Source: Streptococcus mitis (GTDB lineage: Bacteria > Bacillota > Bacilli > Lactobacillales > Streptococcaceae). From it: a DNA stretch of 64,000 nucleotides. The notes below the pieces were generated by a model. The model had not been told where the DNA came from and made no database searches. It worked only from the letters and a program-made list of their open reading frames with translations. The stretch is taken from NCBI RefSeq assembly GCF_005144795.1, contig NZ_SWFJ01000007.1, positions 62,001 through 126,000 of the forward strand. Reading direction: 5' to 3'. The translations under genes were made by a program, and so were the position numbers. Positions 38,340 to 47,422 of the stretch are shown piece after piece. Within the stretch, counting starts at the first letter, position 1, and every line of letters begins with the position of its first letter.

Positions 38340-38945
38340 ATGGCTATTATCTTACCAGATCTTCCATATGCATACGACGCTTTGGAACCATACATCGATG
38401 CGGAAACAATGCACTTGCACCATGACAAACACCATCAAACTTATGTCAACAATGCCAATGCAGCTCTTGAAAAACACCCTGAAATCGGTGAAGATCTTGA
38501 AGCCTTGCTTGCTGATGTAGAATCTATCCCAGCTGATATCCGTCAAGCACTTATTAACAATGGTGGTGGACACTTGAACCACGCTCTTTTCTGGGAATTG
38601 ATGACTCCTGAAAAAACAGCTCCATCAGCAGAACTTGCAGTAGCAATCGATGCAACATTTGGTTCATTTGAAGAATTCCAAGCAGCCTTCACTGCAGCCG
38701 CAACAACTCGTTTTGGTTCAGGATGGGCATGGTTGGTTGTCAACAAAGAAGGTAAACTTGAAGTGACTTCAACAGCAAACCAAGACACACCAATCTCAGA
38801 AGGCAAAAAACCAATCTTGGGCTTGGACGTTTGGGAACATGCTTACTACGTGAAATACCGCAACGTGCGTCCTGACTACATCAAAGCTTTCTTCTCAGTG
38901 ATCAACTGGAACAAAGTAGATGAATTGTACGCAGCTGCTAAATAA
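38340..38945 (+). CDS. sodA: Manganese superoxide dismutase
   Basis: This 201-residue dismutase protects against superoxide. The metal ligands are visible: His in [11 protein letters not shown], His in [10 protein letters not shown], and Asp and His in [10 protein letters not shown]. There is no signal peptide. It has its own promoter region (TTGAAA near 38279 with TTATCA) and is followed by terminators, so it is monocistronic. Confidence 0.96.
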   Translation: MAIILPDLPYAYDALEPYIDAETMHLHHDKHHQTYVNNANAALEKHPEIGEDLEALLADVESIPADIRQALINNGGGHLNHALFWELMTPEKTAPSAELAVAIDATFGSFEEFQAAFTAAATTRFGSGWAWLVVNKEGKLEVTSTANQDTPISEGKKPILGLDVWEHAYYVKYRNVRPDYIKAFFSVINWNKVDELYAAAK

Positions 38946-38952
38946 TGATAGT

Positions 38953-39022
38953 TGGAGGGAAGAATTGTTCTTCTCTTTTTAAGGTTATATTATTTTGGTC
39001 TGACAAATCGTCAGACTTTTTT
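38953..39022 (+). terminator. Two terminator hairpins after sodA
   Basis: GGGAAGAA pairs with TTCTTCTC before TTTTT (38957-38981). The perfect stem GTCTGAC/GTCAGAC (38998-39016) is followed by TTTTTT. Confidence 0.75.
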
Positions 39023-39100
39023 CATTTTTATGAGAAACGTGCTAACTGCTAGAAATTATGGTAGAATAAAGTATTAAGTAATCGTGAAAAAAGGATATCT

Positions 39101-39631
39101 ATGCGAAAAGAAATTGCACCTGAATTATACAACTATAACAAGTTTCCTGGTCCTGAGTTCCATTTACATGGGGACAAGGTTGAAACAGAAGGGATAGCTT
39201 TTTCCTTGGTGGAAAATATCAAGGATGCCTTTTATGTGACGGCTTTTAATCAGCGTTTTTCAGAAGTCTTAACCAAGTTTGATTATATCGTGGGAGACTG
39301 GAGCAACGAACAGCTTCGTCTACGAGGTTTTTATAAGGATGATCGAACAGAAGAAAAACTTGAAAAAATCAGTCGTTTACAAGACTATCTTTTAGAGTAT
39401 TGTAGTTATGGTTGTGCCTATTTTGTATTAGAAAATGAAGCCCCTAAGCGAGCATCATTTGACAAGAAAATGCGTAAGAAGGAAGAAGAACAGCCTTCTA
39501 GAAAAGGAAAGAAACCGACTCAAACAAAACGAAAACCGAATGCAGATAAGAAAAATAGACGTCGTCAGAAGGACCAGCATTCTCAGAAAGAGGACAAGGG
39601 GCAACGTCATTTTGTCATTCGTCAGAAGTGA
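39101..39631 (+). CDS. yutD: YutD-family protein
   Basis: This 176-residue protein has a conserved N-terminal domain (GDKVETEGIAFSLVENIKDAFYVTAFNQRFSEVLTKFDYIVGDWSNEQLRLRGFY) and a very basic, disordered tail rich in Lys and Arg. The biochemical role is not established. AAAAGGA precedes the start. It lies 20 bases upstream of rlmN and is probably in one operon with it. Confidence 0.85.
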   Translation: MRKEIAPELYNYNKFPGPEFHLHGDKVETEGIAFSLVENIKDAFYVTAFNQRFSEVLTKFDYIVGDWSNEQLRLRGFYKDDRTEEKLEKISRLQDYLLEYCSYGCAYFVLENEAPKRASFDKKMRKKEEEQPSRKGKKPTQTKRKPNADKKNRRRQKDQHSQKEDKGQRHFVIRQK

Positions 39632-39651
39632 GTAGAGAATAAGGAGAAGAA

Positions 39652-40737
39652 ATGAAACCGTCAATTTATAGTTTAACACGTCAAACCATGCAGGAATGGG
39701 TTTTGGAGCAAGGAGAAAAGAAATTCCGTGCAGATCAAATCTGGGAATGGCTTTACCGTAAACGTGTCCAGTCATTTGAAGAGATGACCAACCTTTCCAA
39801 GGATTTGATTGCTAAGCTTAATGACCAGTTTGTGGTCAATCCCTTGAAACAACGTATCGTTCAAGAGTCTGCTGATGGGACAGTTAAATATCTTTTTGAA
39901 TTGCCAGATGGAATGCTGATTGAGACAGTACTCATGCGTCAACACTATGGTTTGTCAGTCTGTGTGACCACTCAGGTCGGATGTAATATCGGTTGTACCT
40001 TCTGTGCTTCTGGTTTGATTAAGAAACAACGTAACCTCAATAACGGTGAAATCGTAGCGCAAATCATGCTGGTTCAGAAATACTTTGATGAGCGTGGTCA
40101 GGATGAACGCGTCAGCCATATCGTTGTCATGGGAATCGGTGAGCCCTTTGATAACTACAACAATGTCTTGAATTTCGTTCGTACTATCAATGATGACAAG
40201 GGAATGGCAATCGGTGCTCGTCACATTACGGTTTCAACTTCAGGTTTGGCCCATAAAATTCGTGATTTTGCTAATGAAGGAGTTCAGGTCAATCTTGCCG
40301 TTTCCCTTCATGCACCTAATAATGAACTGCGCTCAAGCATCATGAAGATTAACCGTGCCTTTCCGATTGAAAAACTCTTTGCTGCTATTGAGTATTATAT
40401 CGAAACAACTAATCGCCGTGTGACCTTTGAATACATCATGCTCAATGAAGTCAATGACGGTGTAGAACAAGCCTTGGAATTGGCTGAATTGCTCAAGAAC
40501 ATCAAGAAATTGTCTTATGTAAACTTGATTCCTTATAACCCAGTTAGTGAGCATGACCAATATAGCCGTAGTCCTAAAGAGCGCGTCCTGGCCTTCTATG
40601 ATACGCTTAAGAAAAAAGGGGTCAACTGTGTTGTTCGTCAGGAGCATGGTACTGATATTGATGCAGCTTGTGGACAATTGCGTTCTAATACAATGAAACG
40701 TGACCGCCAGAAAGCAGTCGCAACAGTCAACCCTTAA
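39652..40737 (+). CDS. rlmN: 23S rRNA/tRNA adenine-2 methyltransferase RlmN
   Basis: This 361-residue radical-SAM enzyme methylates A2503 of 23S rRNA and A37 of some tRNAs. The iron-sulfur motif CNIGCTFC lies at about residues 111-118. [13 protein letters not shown] and the C-terminal Cys in [17 protein letters not shown] complete the active site. AAGGAGAAG precedes the ATG. Its stop overlaps the start of the VanZ-like gene. Confidence 0.96.
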   Translation: MKPSIYSLTRQTMQEWVLEQGEKKFRADQIWEWLYRKRVQSFEEMTNLSKDLIAKLNDQFVVNPLKQRIVQESADGTVKYLFELPDGMLIETVLMRQHYGLSVCVTTQVGCNIGCTFCASGLIKKQRNLNNGEIVAQIMLVQKYFDERGQDERVSHIVVMGIGEPFDNYNNVLNFVRTINDDKGMAIGARHITVSTSGLAHKIRDFANEGVQVNLAVSLHAPNNELRSSIMKINRAFPIEKLFAAIEYYIETTNRRVTFEYIMLNEVNDGVEQALELAELLKNIKKLSYVNLIPYNPVSEHDQYSRSPKERVLAFYDTLKKKGVNCVVRQEHGTDIDAACGQLRSNTMKRDRQKAVATVNP

Positions 40738-41219
40738 TGATGAAGAAGACTTATAATCATGTTTTGGTCTGGGGAGTCATTTTCTATAGCATTTGCATTG
40801 TCTATTTTTGCTTTAATCCTCAAGAACAATCTCCCGTGGGAGTGGAAACTCCAGGTATTCAGCATCTTGGACGCCTGGTTTTTCTTTTGACTCCTTTCAA
40901 TTCTCTCTGGAAACTGGGTGAAGTGAGTGACATAGGACAATTATGTTGGCTTTTTCTACAAAATTTCCTCAATGTCTTCTTGCTTTTTCCTCTGATTTTC
41001 CAACTCCTTTATCTCCTTCCAAACTTGCGTAAGACAAGAAAAGTGATTTTTTTCAGTTTTCTAGTGAGTCTTGGAATCGAGTGTACGCAGTTGGTCTTGG
41101 ATTTTTTCTTTGATTTTAATCGCGTCTTTGAGATTGATGATTTGTGGACCAATACCTTGGGTGGCTATATCGCTTGGCTCCTCTATAAACGATTACATAA
41201 AAACAAGATAAGGAATTAA
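40737..41219 (+). CDS. VanZ-like membrane protein
   Basis: This 160-residue protein has about four membrane segments and the VanZ-family pattern (FNPQEQS, NFLNVFLLFPLIFQLLYLL, FFSFLVSLGIECTQLV, FEIDDLWTNTLGGYIAWLLY). It is coupled to rlmN (ATGATG overlap) and to the next gene (1-base gap). VanZ homologues can lower teicoplanin sensitivity; the chromosomal role is unknown. Confidence 0.87.
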   Translation: MMKKTYNHVLVWGVIFYSICIVYFCFNPQEQSPVGVETPGIQHLGRLVFLLTPFNSLWKLGEVSDIGQLCWLFLQNFLNVFLLFPLIFQLLYLLPNLRKTRKVIFFSFLVSLGIECTQLVLDFFFDFNRVFEIDDLWTNTLGGYIAWLLYKRLHKNKIRN

Positions 41220-41220
41220 A

Positions 41221-42762
41221 ATGAGTATTTTAGAAGTTAAAAATCTGAGTCACGGTTTTGGTGACCGTGCAATTTTTGAAGATGTGTCCTTCCGTCTTCT
41301 CAAAGGAGAACATATCGGTCTGGTCGGTGCTAATGGTGAAGGGAAATCAACCTTTATGAGTATCGTGACTGGTAAGATGTTGCCAGATGAAGGGAAGGTT
41401 GAGTGGTCCAAATATGTGACTGCTGGTTACTTGGATCAGCACTCCGTCCTTGCTGAAGGACAGTCGGTGCGTGATGTTCTCCGTACGGCTTTTGATGAGC
41501 TTTTCAAAGCAGAAGCCCGTATCAATGACCTCTATATGGAAATGGCTGAAGACGGAGCGGATGTTGATGCTCTCATGGAAGAAGTTGGCGAACTCCAAGA
41601 CCGTCTGGAGAGTCGTGATTTCTATACCTTGGATGCTAAGATTGACGAAGTAGCGCGTGCCCTTGGTGTTATGGACTTTGGCATGGATACAGATGTAACC
41701 TCTTTGTCAGGTGGGCAAAGAACCAAGGTACTTTTGGCTAAACTCCTCCTTGAAAAGCCTGATATCTTGCTGTTGGACGAGCCGACCAACTACTTGGATG
41801 CTGAGCATATTGATTGGCTCAAGCGCTATCTCCAAAACTATGAGAATGCCTTTGTCCTTATTTCGCATGATATTCCTTTCCTCAATGATGTTATCAATAT
41901 CGTATATCATGTGGAAAATCAACAGCTGACGCGTTACTCTGGTGACTACTACCAGTTCCAAGAAGTCTATGCCATGAAGAAATCTCAGCTAGAGGCTGCC
42001 TACGAACGTCAGCAGAAAGAGATTGCGGACCTCAAGGACTTCGTAGCTCGAAACAAAGCGCGTGTTGCAACACGAAACATGGCCATGTCTCGCCAAAAGA
42101 AATTGGATAAGATGGATATTATCGAGTTGCAAAGTGAGAAACCAAAGCCATCCTTTGATTTCAAACCGGCTCGTACGCCAGGGCGCTTTATCTTCCAAGC
42201 CAAGGATTTGCAAATTGGTTATGATCGTCCTCTGACTAAGCCACTAAATCTTACTTTTGAACGTAATCAAAAGGTTGCTATTATCGGGGCAAATGGTATC
42301 GGGAAGACAACTCTCTTGAAGTCTCTTTTGGGAATTATCCCGCCAATTGCTGGAGAGGTTGAACGTGGAGACTACCTAGAACTTGGTTATTTTGAGCAAG
42401 AAGTAGAAGGTGGCAATCGTCAAACACCACTAGAAGCTGTCTGGAATGCCTTTCCAGCTCTCAACCAAGCAGAAGTTCGTGCAGCCCTTGCCCGTTGTGG
42501 TTTGACAACCAAGCATATTGAAAGCCAAATTCAGGTCTTGTCAGGTGGGGAACAAGCCAAGGTTCGTTTCTGTCTCTTGATGAATCGTGAAAACAATGTT
42601 TTAGTGCTGGACGAGCCGACCAACCACTTGGATGTGGATGCCAAGGATGAACTCAAACGCGCTCTCAAAGAATACAAGGGATCTATTCTTATGGTCTGCC
42701 ACGAACCAGACTTCTATGAAGGCTGGATGGACCAAATATGGGATTTTAATAATTTAACTTAA
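41221..42762 (+). CDS. ABC-F protein (YkpA/YbiT-like)
   Basis: This 513-residue protein has two ATPase domains and no membrane part. The signatures are GANGEGKSTF, LSGGQRTK and LLLDEPTNYLD, then GANGIGKTTL, LSGGEQAK and LVLDEPTNHLD, with a charged linker between them. ABC-F proteins act on the ribosome. This subgroup is housekeeping rather than a proven resistance factor. Confidence 0.93.
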   Translation: MSILEVKNLSHGFGDRAIFEDVSFRLLKGEHIGLVGANGEGKSTFMSIVTGKMLPDEGKVEWSKYVTAGYLDQHSVLAEGQSVRDVLRTAFDELFKAEARINDLYMEMAEDGADVDALMEEVGELQDRLESRDFYTLDAKIDEVARALGVMDFGMDTDVTSLSGGQRTKVLLAKLLLEKPDILLLDEPTNYLDAEHIDWLKRYLQNYENAFVLISHDIPFLNDVINIVYHVENQQLTRYSGDYYQFQEVYAMKKSQLEAAYERQQKEIADLKDFVARNKARVATRNMAMSRQKKLDKMDIIELQSEKPKPSFDFKPARTPGRFIFQAKDLQIGYDRPLTKPLNLTFERNQKVAIIGANGIGKTTLLKSLLGIIPPIAGEVERGDYLELGYFEQEVEGGNRQTPLEAVWNAFPALNQAEVRAALARCGLTTKHIESQIQVLSGGEQAKVRFCLLMNRENNVLVLDEPTNHLDVDAKDELKRALKEYKGSILMVCHEPDFYEGWMDQIWDFNNLT

Positions 42763-42778
42763 GAATGAGAGTAAAAGA

Positions 42779-42812
42779 AATACAGTACCGAATGTGGGTA
42801 CTGTATTTTTTA
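42779..42812 (+). terminator. Terminator of the rlmN-vanZ-ABC-F operon
   Basis: The stem AATACAGTACC/GGTACTGTATT is followed by TTTTT. Confidence 0.85.
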
Positions 42813-42827
42813 GGTTTTTAAGATTTA

Positions 42828-42932
42828 ATACTCTTCGAAAATCAAATTCAAACCGCGTCAACGTCGCCTTGCCGTACTCAAGTACAGCCTGCGGCTAGTT
42901 TCCTAGTTGGCTCTTTGATTTTCATTGAGTTT
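42828..42932. repeat. BOX element (A and C parts, no B)
   Basis: The ends match the streptococcal BOX repeat: ATACTCTTCGAAAATC at the left and GATTTTCATTGAG at the right, with GCGTCAACGTCGCCTTGCCG and CCTGCGGCTAG inside. boxB is absent. The element overlaps the 3' end of slrA and supplies its last residues. Confidence 0.85.
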
Positions 42933-43727
42933 AAAATCGTAGTCTTTCACCACTTCGATGCTATCGATAGTAATAGCAGTAGTTGGTTTGTCTTTTTCAT
43001 CTTTTTCGGCTTTAGCAATTTTATCTACAACATCCATACCGTCAATCACTTGACCAAAGACTGGGTGTTTGCCATCTAGACTAGGGTTTCCACCTTCTTT
43101 GTAGGCTTCTATGATTTTCTTTGGGTACTTGCTTGTAGGGAGTTTAGCAGAGGTATCTGTAGAGTTTTGGTTGATGAAGAACTGGCTACCATTGGTATTT
43201 GGTTGACCAGTATTAGCCATAGAAAGAGCACCACGGATGTTATAGAGATAAGGAGTAATCTCGTTTTTGAAACCAGTTCCCTTGTCTTTAGTCTCATCCT
43301 TGTCATGCCAGATGGACTGACCACCTGTACCGTCCCCTTTTGGATCTCCAGTTTGAACCATGAAGCCATCGATGACACGGTGGAAGGTAATGCCGTTATA
43401 GTAGCCTTCTTTGGCATGAGTGAGGAAGTTCTCAACTGCTAGAGGAGCCAGTTTAGGGAAGAGTTTAATGCGGATATCGCCTTGACTTGTGTGGAGAATT
43501 ACTTCAGCATCATCTTCAGCAACTTCCTTAGAAAGTTGAGGGAAATTGGCATTCTCATTTGTTAAAGCATCGTTTAAGTCCTTGGCAGATTGGGCAGCTG
43601 CTTTAGAACTTTCTTCGGCAGCAAGACTGGAATCCACATAATCGTTACCACGCAGACTACGTTGGATGCTGCTACATCCGGCTAGGGCTACAGTGGACAG
43701 TAAAAGAAGGGTTGCTAGTTTTTTCAT
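42903..43727 (-). CDS. slrA: Lipoprotein peptidyl-prolyl isomerase SlrA (cyclophilin type)
   Basis: This 274-residue surface lipoprotein helps fold exported proteins. The signal peptide ends in the lipobox LAGC (Cys at residue 18). A cyclophilin domain follows, with [31 protein letters not shown] and [14 protein letters not shown]. The last residues (LNENQRAN) are encoded by the BOX element, so the repeat has replaced the natural C-terminus. AGAGGATC precedes the start. Confidence 0.94.
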   Translation of the reverse strand: MKKLATLLLLSTVALAGCSSIQRSLRGNDYVDSSLAAEESSKAAAQSAKDLNDALTNENANFPQLSKEVAEDDAEVILHTSQGDIRIKLFPKLAPLAVENFLTHAKEGYYNGITFHRVIDGFMVQTGDPKGDGTGGQSIWHDKDETKDKGTGFKNEITPYLYNIRGALSMANTGQPNTNGSQFFINQNSTDTSAKLPTSKYPKKIIEAYKEGGNPSLDGKHPVFGQVIDGMDVVDKIAKAEKDEKDKPTTAITIDSIEVVKDYDFKLNENQRAN

Positions 43728-43835
43728 TCTGATCCTCTCAAAAATTCATTTCTACCATTGTACCCTAAAAGGAAGTGGATTTCAAATATTAGTGGCAGGG
43801 TAGTTTTACAGTCAAGCAACCAAAAAGTCGCTTGA

Positions 43836-44368
43836 TTAGAGATTTTTCTTTGGGTGACGGTCGATAATGTCCTGGTATTGTTCCAGTATCTGCTCTCCCT
43901 TTGGAGTCAATTTGTAGCCACGAATTGAAAATTGACTTGTAATTCTTCTTCTGAAAAGTTGTCATGAAGAGTTTGATCCAGATCTGCAGCCTTCATCTTA
44001 GATAGTCCTCTAATTCCCTTACTTTTCAGAATATTCTTTTTCATTGTAGCATTCAGATGGTCAAGTGAATCAAAAGCAGTTTCAATGACAGTATAACCTT
44101 AATCTACCAGAGTTTTTAGGTGTTTTGGGGCATCAATGCCATAAGTATACTCAAAGTATTTAGGAAACCAGGTTTCGGTGGTAAAAGTGCCAAACTGTAT
44201 TCTCCATAGTAAAATGATATCTCCTGCTAGTAAATCATCTGTTAATAGTTCCATGTTTCTTTTGGGAACAGGCTTGGGATTTAGGAGCCAAGCATCCAGA
44301 TCACGTTCAGGAGAGATGAAGGGTTTGAGTTGATGGTCTTTATGAATTTTTTCTAAAATAGTATTCAC
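43836..44368 (-). pseudogene. SAP-domain protein gene, broken twice
   Basis: The first 89 codons (MNTILEKIHKDHQLKPFISPERDLD...) run to LKTLVD and a TAA at 44099. The same frame then reads GYTVIETAFDSLDHLNATMKKNILKSKGIRGLSKMKAADLDQ, a SAP-like segment. A one-base loss near 43922 shifts the frame before RGYKLTPKGEQILEQYQDIIDRHPKKNL and the final stop. An intact homologue as I recall it reads through both points. One nonsense change and one frameshift mark it as decayed. A truncated paralogue lies at 53784-53990. Confidence 0.78.
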
Positions 44369-44448
44369 TGATAGCCTCTTTCAAACTTTTATTTCCTATT
44401 TTAACAAATTTCTAAATGGTTTAAAATTTTATTTTTTCCTTTATTTTG

Positions 44449-44655
44449 TTATTTTTTGAGTACTAGCTTCTCAGCAAAAACATTGAGAGCAGGTGCGACA
44501 GACTTTCTATTCAGCGAAATATCCGATAAGAAAATAGGGTTAACTACTTCAACAAGAGCATCTTCTGCAAAGACATAACGTGGAGCGTCTCCTAATTTTT
44601 CGTAGTAAGCTGGACCGATAAATTCTGGTTTCATTTTTAAAGTTTCTGGTATCAT
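44449..44655 (-). CDS. Small protein of unknown function
   Basis: This 68-residue protein ([32 protein letters not shown]...) has no signal peptide. AGAAAGGAAA lies 7 bases before the ATG, so it is likely translated. It follows the frameshifted gene at 44692-44938 by 36 bases on the same strand and may share its attenuated leader. No family is recognised. Confidence 0.5.
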   Translation of the reverse strand: MIPETLKMKPEFIGPAYYEKLGDAPRYVFAEDALVEVVNPIFLSDISLNRKSVAPALNVFAEKLVLKK

Positions 44656-44691
44656 ATGTTGTTTCCTTTCTGAGTTGTAAAATAAAAAGAG

Positions 44692-44938
44692 TTAAGCAGG
44701 TAGTTTCACTTTTGAGTAGTAGTGAGTAGAGAGTTTACGTTTAAACATTCTAGTATAGAATTTCACTTCAGCATGAGAAAATCCTGTGATGAGTGATTTC
44801 TTTGCTAAAGAATCTAAATCATTCAAAGCTTGAGTGTATAGCTGTGTGGTTAGCTTATCAGATGAACTGAATATTCTATAAGTAAAAGTGTAATTATCGT
44901 AAAGTCGTTTACATTGTAGTGCGAAAAAAGTTAGTCAT
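44692..44938 (-). pseudogene. Frameshifted small gene after a structured leader
   Basis: A start with strong AAAGGAG opens MTNFF, then stops after nine codons. Removing one T from the run of six restores one frame: FALQCKRLYDNYTFTYRIFSSSDKLTTQLYTQALNDLDSLAKKSLITGFSHAEVKFYTRMFKRKLSTHYYSKVKLPA, about 80 residues. Either the gene is broken or the T run causes slippage. No family is recognised. Confidence 0.55.
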
Positions 44939-44961
44939 AGTTTTCTCCTTTATTATAAAAG

Positions 44962-44999
44962 TGAAAAAGCTACTAAGTAAAAAGAAGACTTAGTAGCTT
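44962..44999 (-). terminator. Terminator/attenuator before the small gene
   Basis: The perfect 12-bp stem AAGCTACTAAGT/ACTTAGTAGCTT is followed, on the minus strand, by TTTTTC. It lies 24 bases upstream of the start at 44938, so it ends a leader transcript or acts as an attenuator. Confidence 0.75.
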
Positions 45000-45310
45000 G
45001 AGAGTGAGTCTATCTGATAAGGATAGACAGCAGTAAAGAAAAGTTATTTGGTTGAAGGATCCCTCCTTCACGGTGGCAACGTTTAGCAAGGTGCTTTGCA
45101 TGAATTACCATCGCTTTCCCAGCCAACCTCAATAGGTAGTCATTATCATACCCATTGGGTTCTCTTACGCCCTTTGGCGAAGCCAGTTCACTTTACTATT
45201 CGGAAAAGTGCGAAAGTCCGAAACGCGTGGAAGCCCACAAAAATGTTTTATATCTTCACTTCAACCATAAGAGACTTGACTTTTCTTTCCAAAACAATTA
45301 CAATAAAGGT
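45000..45310 (-). ncRNA. Structured leader or small RNA, unidentified
   Basis: On the minus strand this stretch is GC-richer than its surroundings and packed with helices. These are GTCTATC/GATAGAC (45008-45028), TGAAGGA-GGGA-TCCTTCA with a GNRA loop (45053-45070), ACCC-AAT-GGGT (near 45150-45160), GGC-TTC-GCC (near 45176) and TTCGGA/TCCGAA (near 45200-45225). It ends at the terminator at 44999-44962. No known riboswitch or housekeeping RNA was matched. It could be a leader controlling 44692-44938 or a free RNA. Confidence 0.45.
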
Positions 45311-45420
45311 ACGAAGTTTATGTGTTGTTCTGATGATTAGTCATCTGGTTGTCAGACGCACTTTTTATTTAATTGTCAATGATCGGGATTCAGCCTTGAA
45401 GATAAGGCTATTATTTTTAA

Positions 45421-45469
45421 TTGATATACAACTATTAGTTGTTGATTATATTTTACAACCTTTGGTTGT
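45421..45469 (+). promoter_or_regulatory. Promoter with twin palindromic operators before the XRE gene
   Basis: Two copies of ACAAC-N5-GTTGT (45428-45442 and 45455-45469), 27 bases apart centre to centre, surround a promoter-like pair (TTGATA at 45421, -10 near 45444). They end 52 bases before the XRE start and are probably its own binding sites. Confidence 0.6.
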
Positions 45470-45520
45470 AAAAGCCGACAATTTTTTGCAAAAATTTAAA
45501 ATAATTTTTTGAGGTCACAT

Positions 45521-45865
45521 ATGGAATTCGCAGAACGCTTGAAAACACTAAGGAAACAAGTAAAACTAACACAAACTCAAATAGCTGAAAAACTAAATAT
45601 TTCCCAACAGGCATATGCTTCATGGGAACGTGGAGTAAAAAAACCAACACAAGATAATTTAGTTAAGATTGCTCAAGTTTTGAATGTTTCAGTTGACTAT
45701 TTAGTTGGAAACTCAGAAGAAAGAATAGATGAATTAGACAATATTGAGTTACTTTTCCGTATGAACTCGAAAGGATTGACTGCTCAGGAAAAGGTGATTT
45801 TTAAGAAAGAGATGATTGAGTTTATGGAAGAAAGAAAGAGAATGTTTAACGAAAAGGAGAAATAA
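45521..45865 (+). CDS. XRE-type regulator paired with the double-HEPN protein
   Basis: This 114-residue protein has an N-terminal helix-turn-helix (LTQTQIAEKLNISQQAYASWERGVKKPTQDNLVKIAQVLNVSVDYLVG) and a charged helical tail. The ATG at 45521 is used; GAGG lies upstream. It ends 6 bases before the next gene, so the two are co-transcribed. It could be an autorepressor or an antitoxin; the order (regulator first, effector second) fits both. Confidence 0.82.
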   Translation: MEFAERLKTLRKQVKLTQTQIAEKLNISQQAYASWERGVKKPTQDNLVKIAQVLNVSVDYLVGNSEERIDELDNIELLFRMNSKGLTAQEKVIFKKEMIEFMEERKRMFNEKEK

Positions 45866-45871
45866 TACAAG

Positions 45872-47323
45872 ATGGGAGTTCGAGATAGTATTTCCCCATA
45901 TATTGAAAACAATGGGGATATGATAAACTTTTTTGCTGAATACTATAATAATGGAGTATCTGTCGATAAAATTGTGAATGATATAAATAATAATAAATTC
46001 AAAGAATTACGGGTGTTTGATTTAAGTAGATTTCGTATATTTTTAGATTCTTGTTTAATGGTATTTAATAAAGAGAAACTAGAGAAAGAGTACTTTAAAA
46101 AAAATTTTGAATACGCTAAATTTGAGGAGAATATATTTAGATTTAATATTCAAAAATACTTCCAAACAATCAAACAAGATGATTTGATCCAGAAATTTTG
46201 TAGACAAACTGGAAAAGATGATTTTTCTAAAAATCCACTTGCGGTATTCAATCCGGAAGCAGAACGCAGATATGATGAAGTGGCTCGATTAAGAATTTCT
46301 TTTGCTCACATGCAATATGGTAATTTCTCTGTAGTAGAAGATTTTGGAATTATTCCATATTATTGCTTATATAACAAAGATAAAGGAAAAATAAAAAATT
46401 ATGGAATTGCTTTTGAACCAGTTATTCATGAGTTTATCAGTAGATATTATTCAAATCAAGCAACTTATGGTATACCGTATAAACATACTTTTTTCTCTAA
46501 TTTAGATGAAAATAGAAAATTGACAGATAGTTTATATTTTTATGAAATAACTTATAAATTTGAATCAGATGATAAATATAAACCTGGTGACGGCACACAT
46601 CCAATGATTGATTATAGTCGCCATCAATCTTCACCGGATAAAATTTTCGATTTTATTTATAACAATCCTAACTTTGTGGTAAATATTCGACCGGTTAATA
46701 ATTATGAGAAGATGAAAGAATATAAATTAAACGGAGTCGATTTTACAGAAAAAGAATTTCATTGGTTCATGAAGCTGCTGTATGATTTTGAAACAGAATT
46801 TTCGAACTTTATTTTGAATTTAATTCAACTTGTTGATATTCTTATCGATTTAATTGTAAAAAATAATATAGAAAAATTAGACAGTGAGTTTAAAGAACAA
46901 ATTAAAAAAAGAGTGTTAGAGTTACGAGAAGATGAAGATGATAAGGTTGCTTTTCAGACCTTATTTACAGTTCTAACATTATATAACATAATGCTTAGAG
47001 TTGAAGATGATGATTTAGAAAATTTTAGTGGTATTTTTATAGATGAAAGCCAGTTCGAATACAATTATCAAGATCTTGTTGATTGGTGTAACAATTACTA
47101 TAAAAAAAATTATGTCAGGGAAAACGATAAAACAGATTTACCTAGAAAATTTATATTAGAAAAAATACGTAATGCTTTAGCACACGGTAACGTTTGTCTA
47201 ATTTTAAGTGATGAGTTAAAAATTCAATTGATAGACAGTTATAATAGTCGTAAAGTTGAAATAAAAATTAGTATTGACAAATTTAAAAACTTGATAGCAA
47301 ATTTGAATTGGGAATGTCATTGA
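45872..47323 (+). CDS. Protein with two HEPN-like R-x4-H motifs, possible RNase effector
   Basis: This 483-residue, AT-rich, mostly helical protein of no recognised family lacks a signal peptide and membrane segments. Two motifs stand out: R141-ISFA-H146 (LRISFAHMQYG) and R433-NALA-H438 (KIRNALAHGN). The second is a textbook HEPN ribonuclease motif; the first has the same spacing in a helical setting. HEPN proteins in abortive infection and toxin-antitoxin systems cut RNA, often tRNA. The position behind an operator-flanked XRE gene supports an effector role. Activity is inferred, not shown. Confidence 0.62.
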   Translation: MGVRDSISPYIENNGDMINFFAEYYNNGVSVDKIVNDINNNKFKELRVFDLSRFRIFLDSCLMVFNKEKLEKEYFKKNFEYAKFEENIFRFNIQKYFQTIKQDDLIQKFCRQTGKDDFSKNPLAVFNPEAERRYDEVARLRISFAHMQYGNFSVVEDFGIIPYYCLYNKDKGKIKNYGIAFEPVIHEFISRYYSNQATYGIPYKHTFFSNLDENRKLTDSLYFYEITYKFESDDKYKPGDGTHPMIDYSRHQSSPDKIFDFIYNNPNFVVNIRPVNNYEKMKEYKLNGVDFTEKEFHWFMKLLYDFETEFSNFILNLIQLVDILIDLIVKNNIEKLDSEFKEQIKKRVLELREDEDDKVAFQTLFTVLTLYNIMLRVEDDDLENFSGIFIDESQFEYNYQDLVDWCNNYYKKNYVRENDKTDLPRKFILEKIRNALAHGNVCLILSDELKIQLIDSYNSRKVEIKISIDKFKNLIANLNWECH

Positions 47324-47387
47324 TTTAATAATCAGTAGAAAAAGAAATTATATAATTACTAAAAAATTCTCAAATGAAAGAAATATC

Positions 47388-47416
47388 TTTACTAATTTTT
47401 AAAAAAGTAGTATAAT
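47388..47416 (+). promoter_or_regulatory. Promoter-like site before the tRNA-like halves
   Basis: TTTACT at 47388 and TATAAT at 47411-47416 are 17 bases apart. A transcript would start near 47423 and could run to the terminator at 47708. Confidence 0.45.
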
Positions 47417-47422
47417 ATATTT

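Noticed and set aside
38293..38520. 75-codon frame overlapping sodA
   Set aside because: Out-of-frame shadow of sodA with His/Met-rich chance composition.
45000..45310. T-box, SAM riboswitch or RNase P RNA
   Set aside because: Isolated strings such as GGTGGCAACG occur on the plus strand, but the other conserved parts and the correct order are missing.
45096..45512. 138-codon plus-strand frame over the structured region
   Set aside because: Covers the palindromes and the XRE promoter, has no ribosome site and its composition does not look like a protein.
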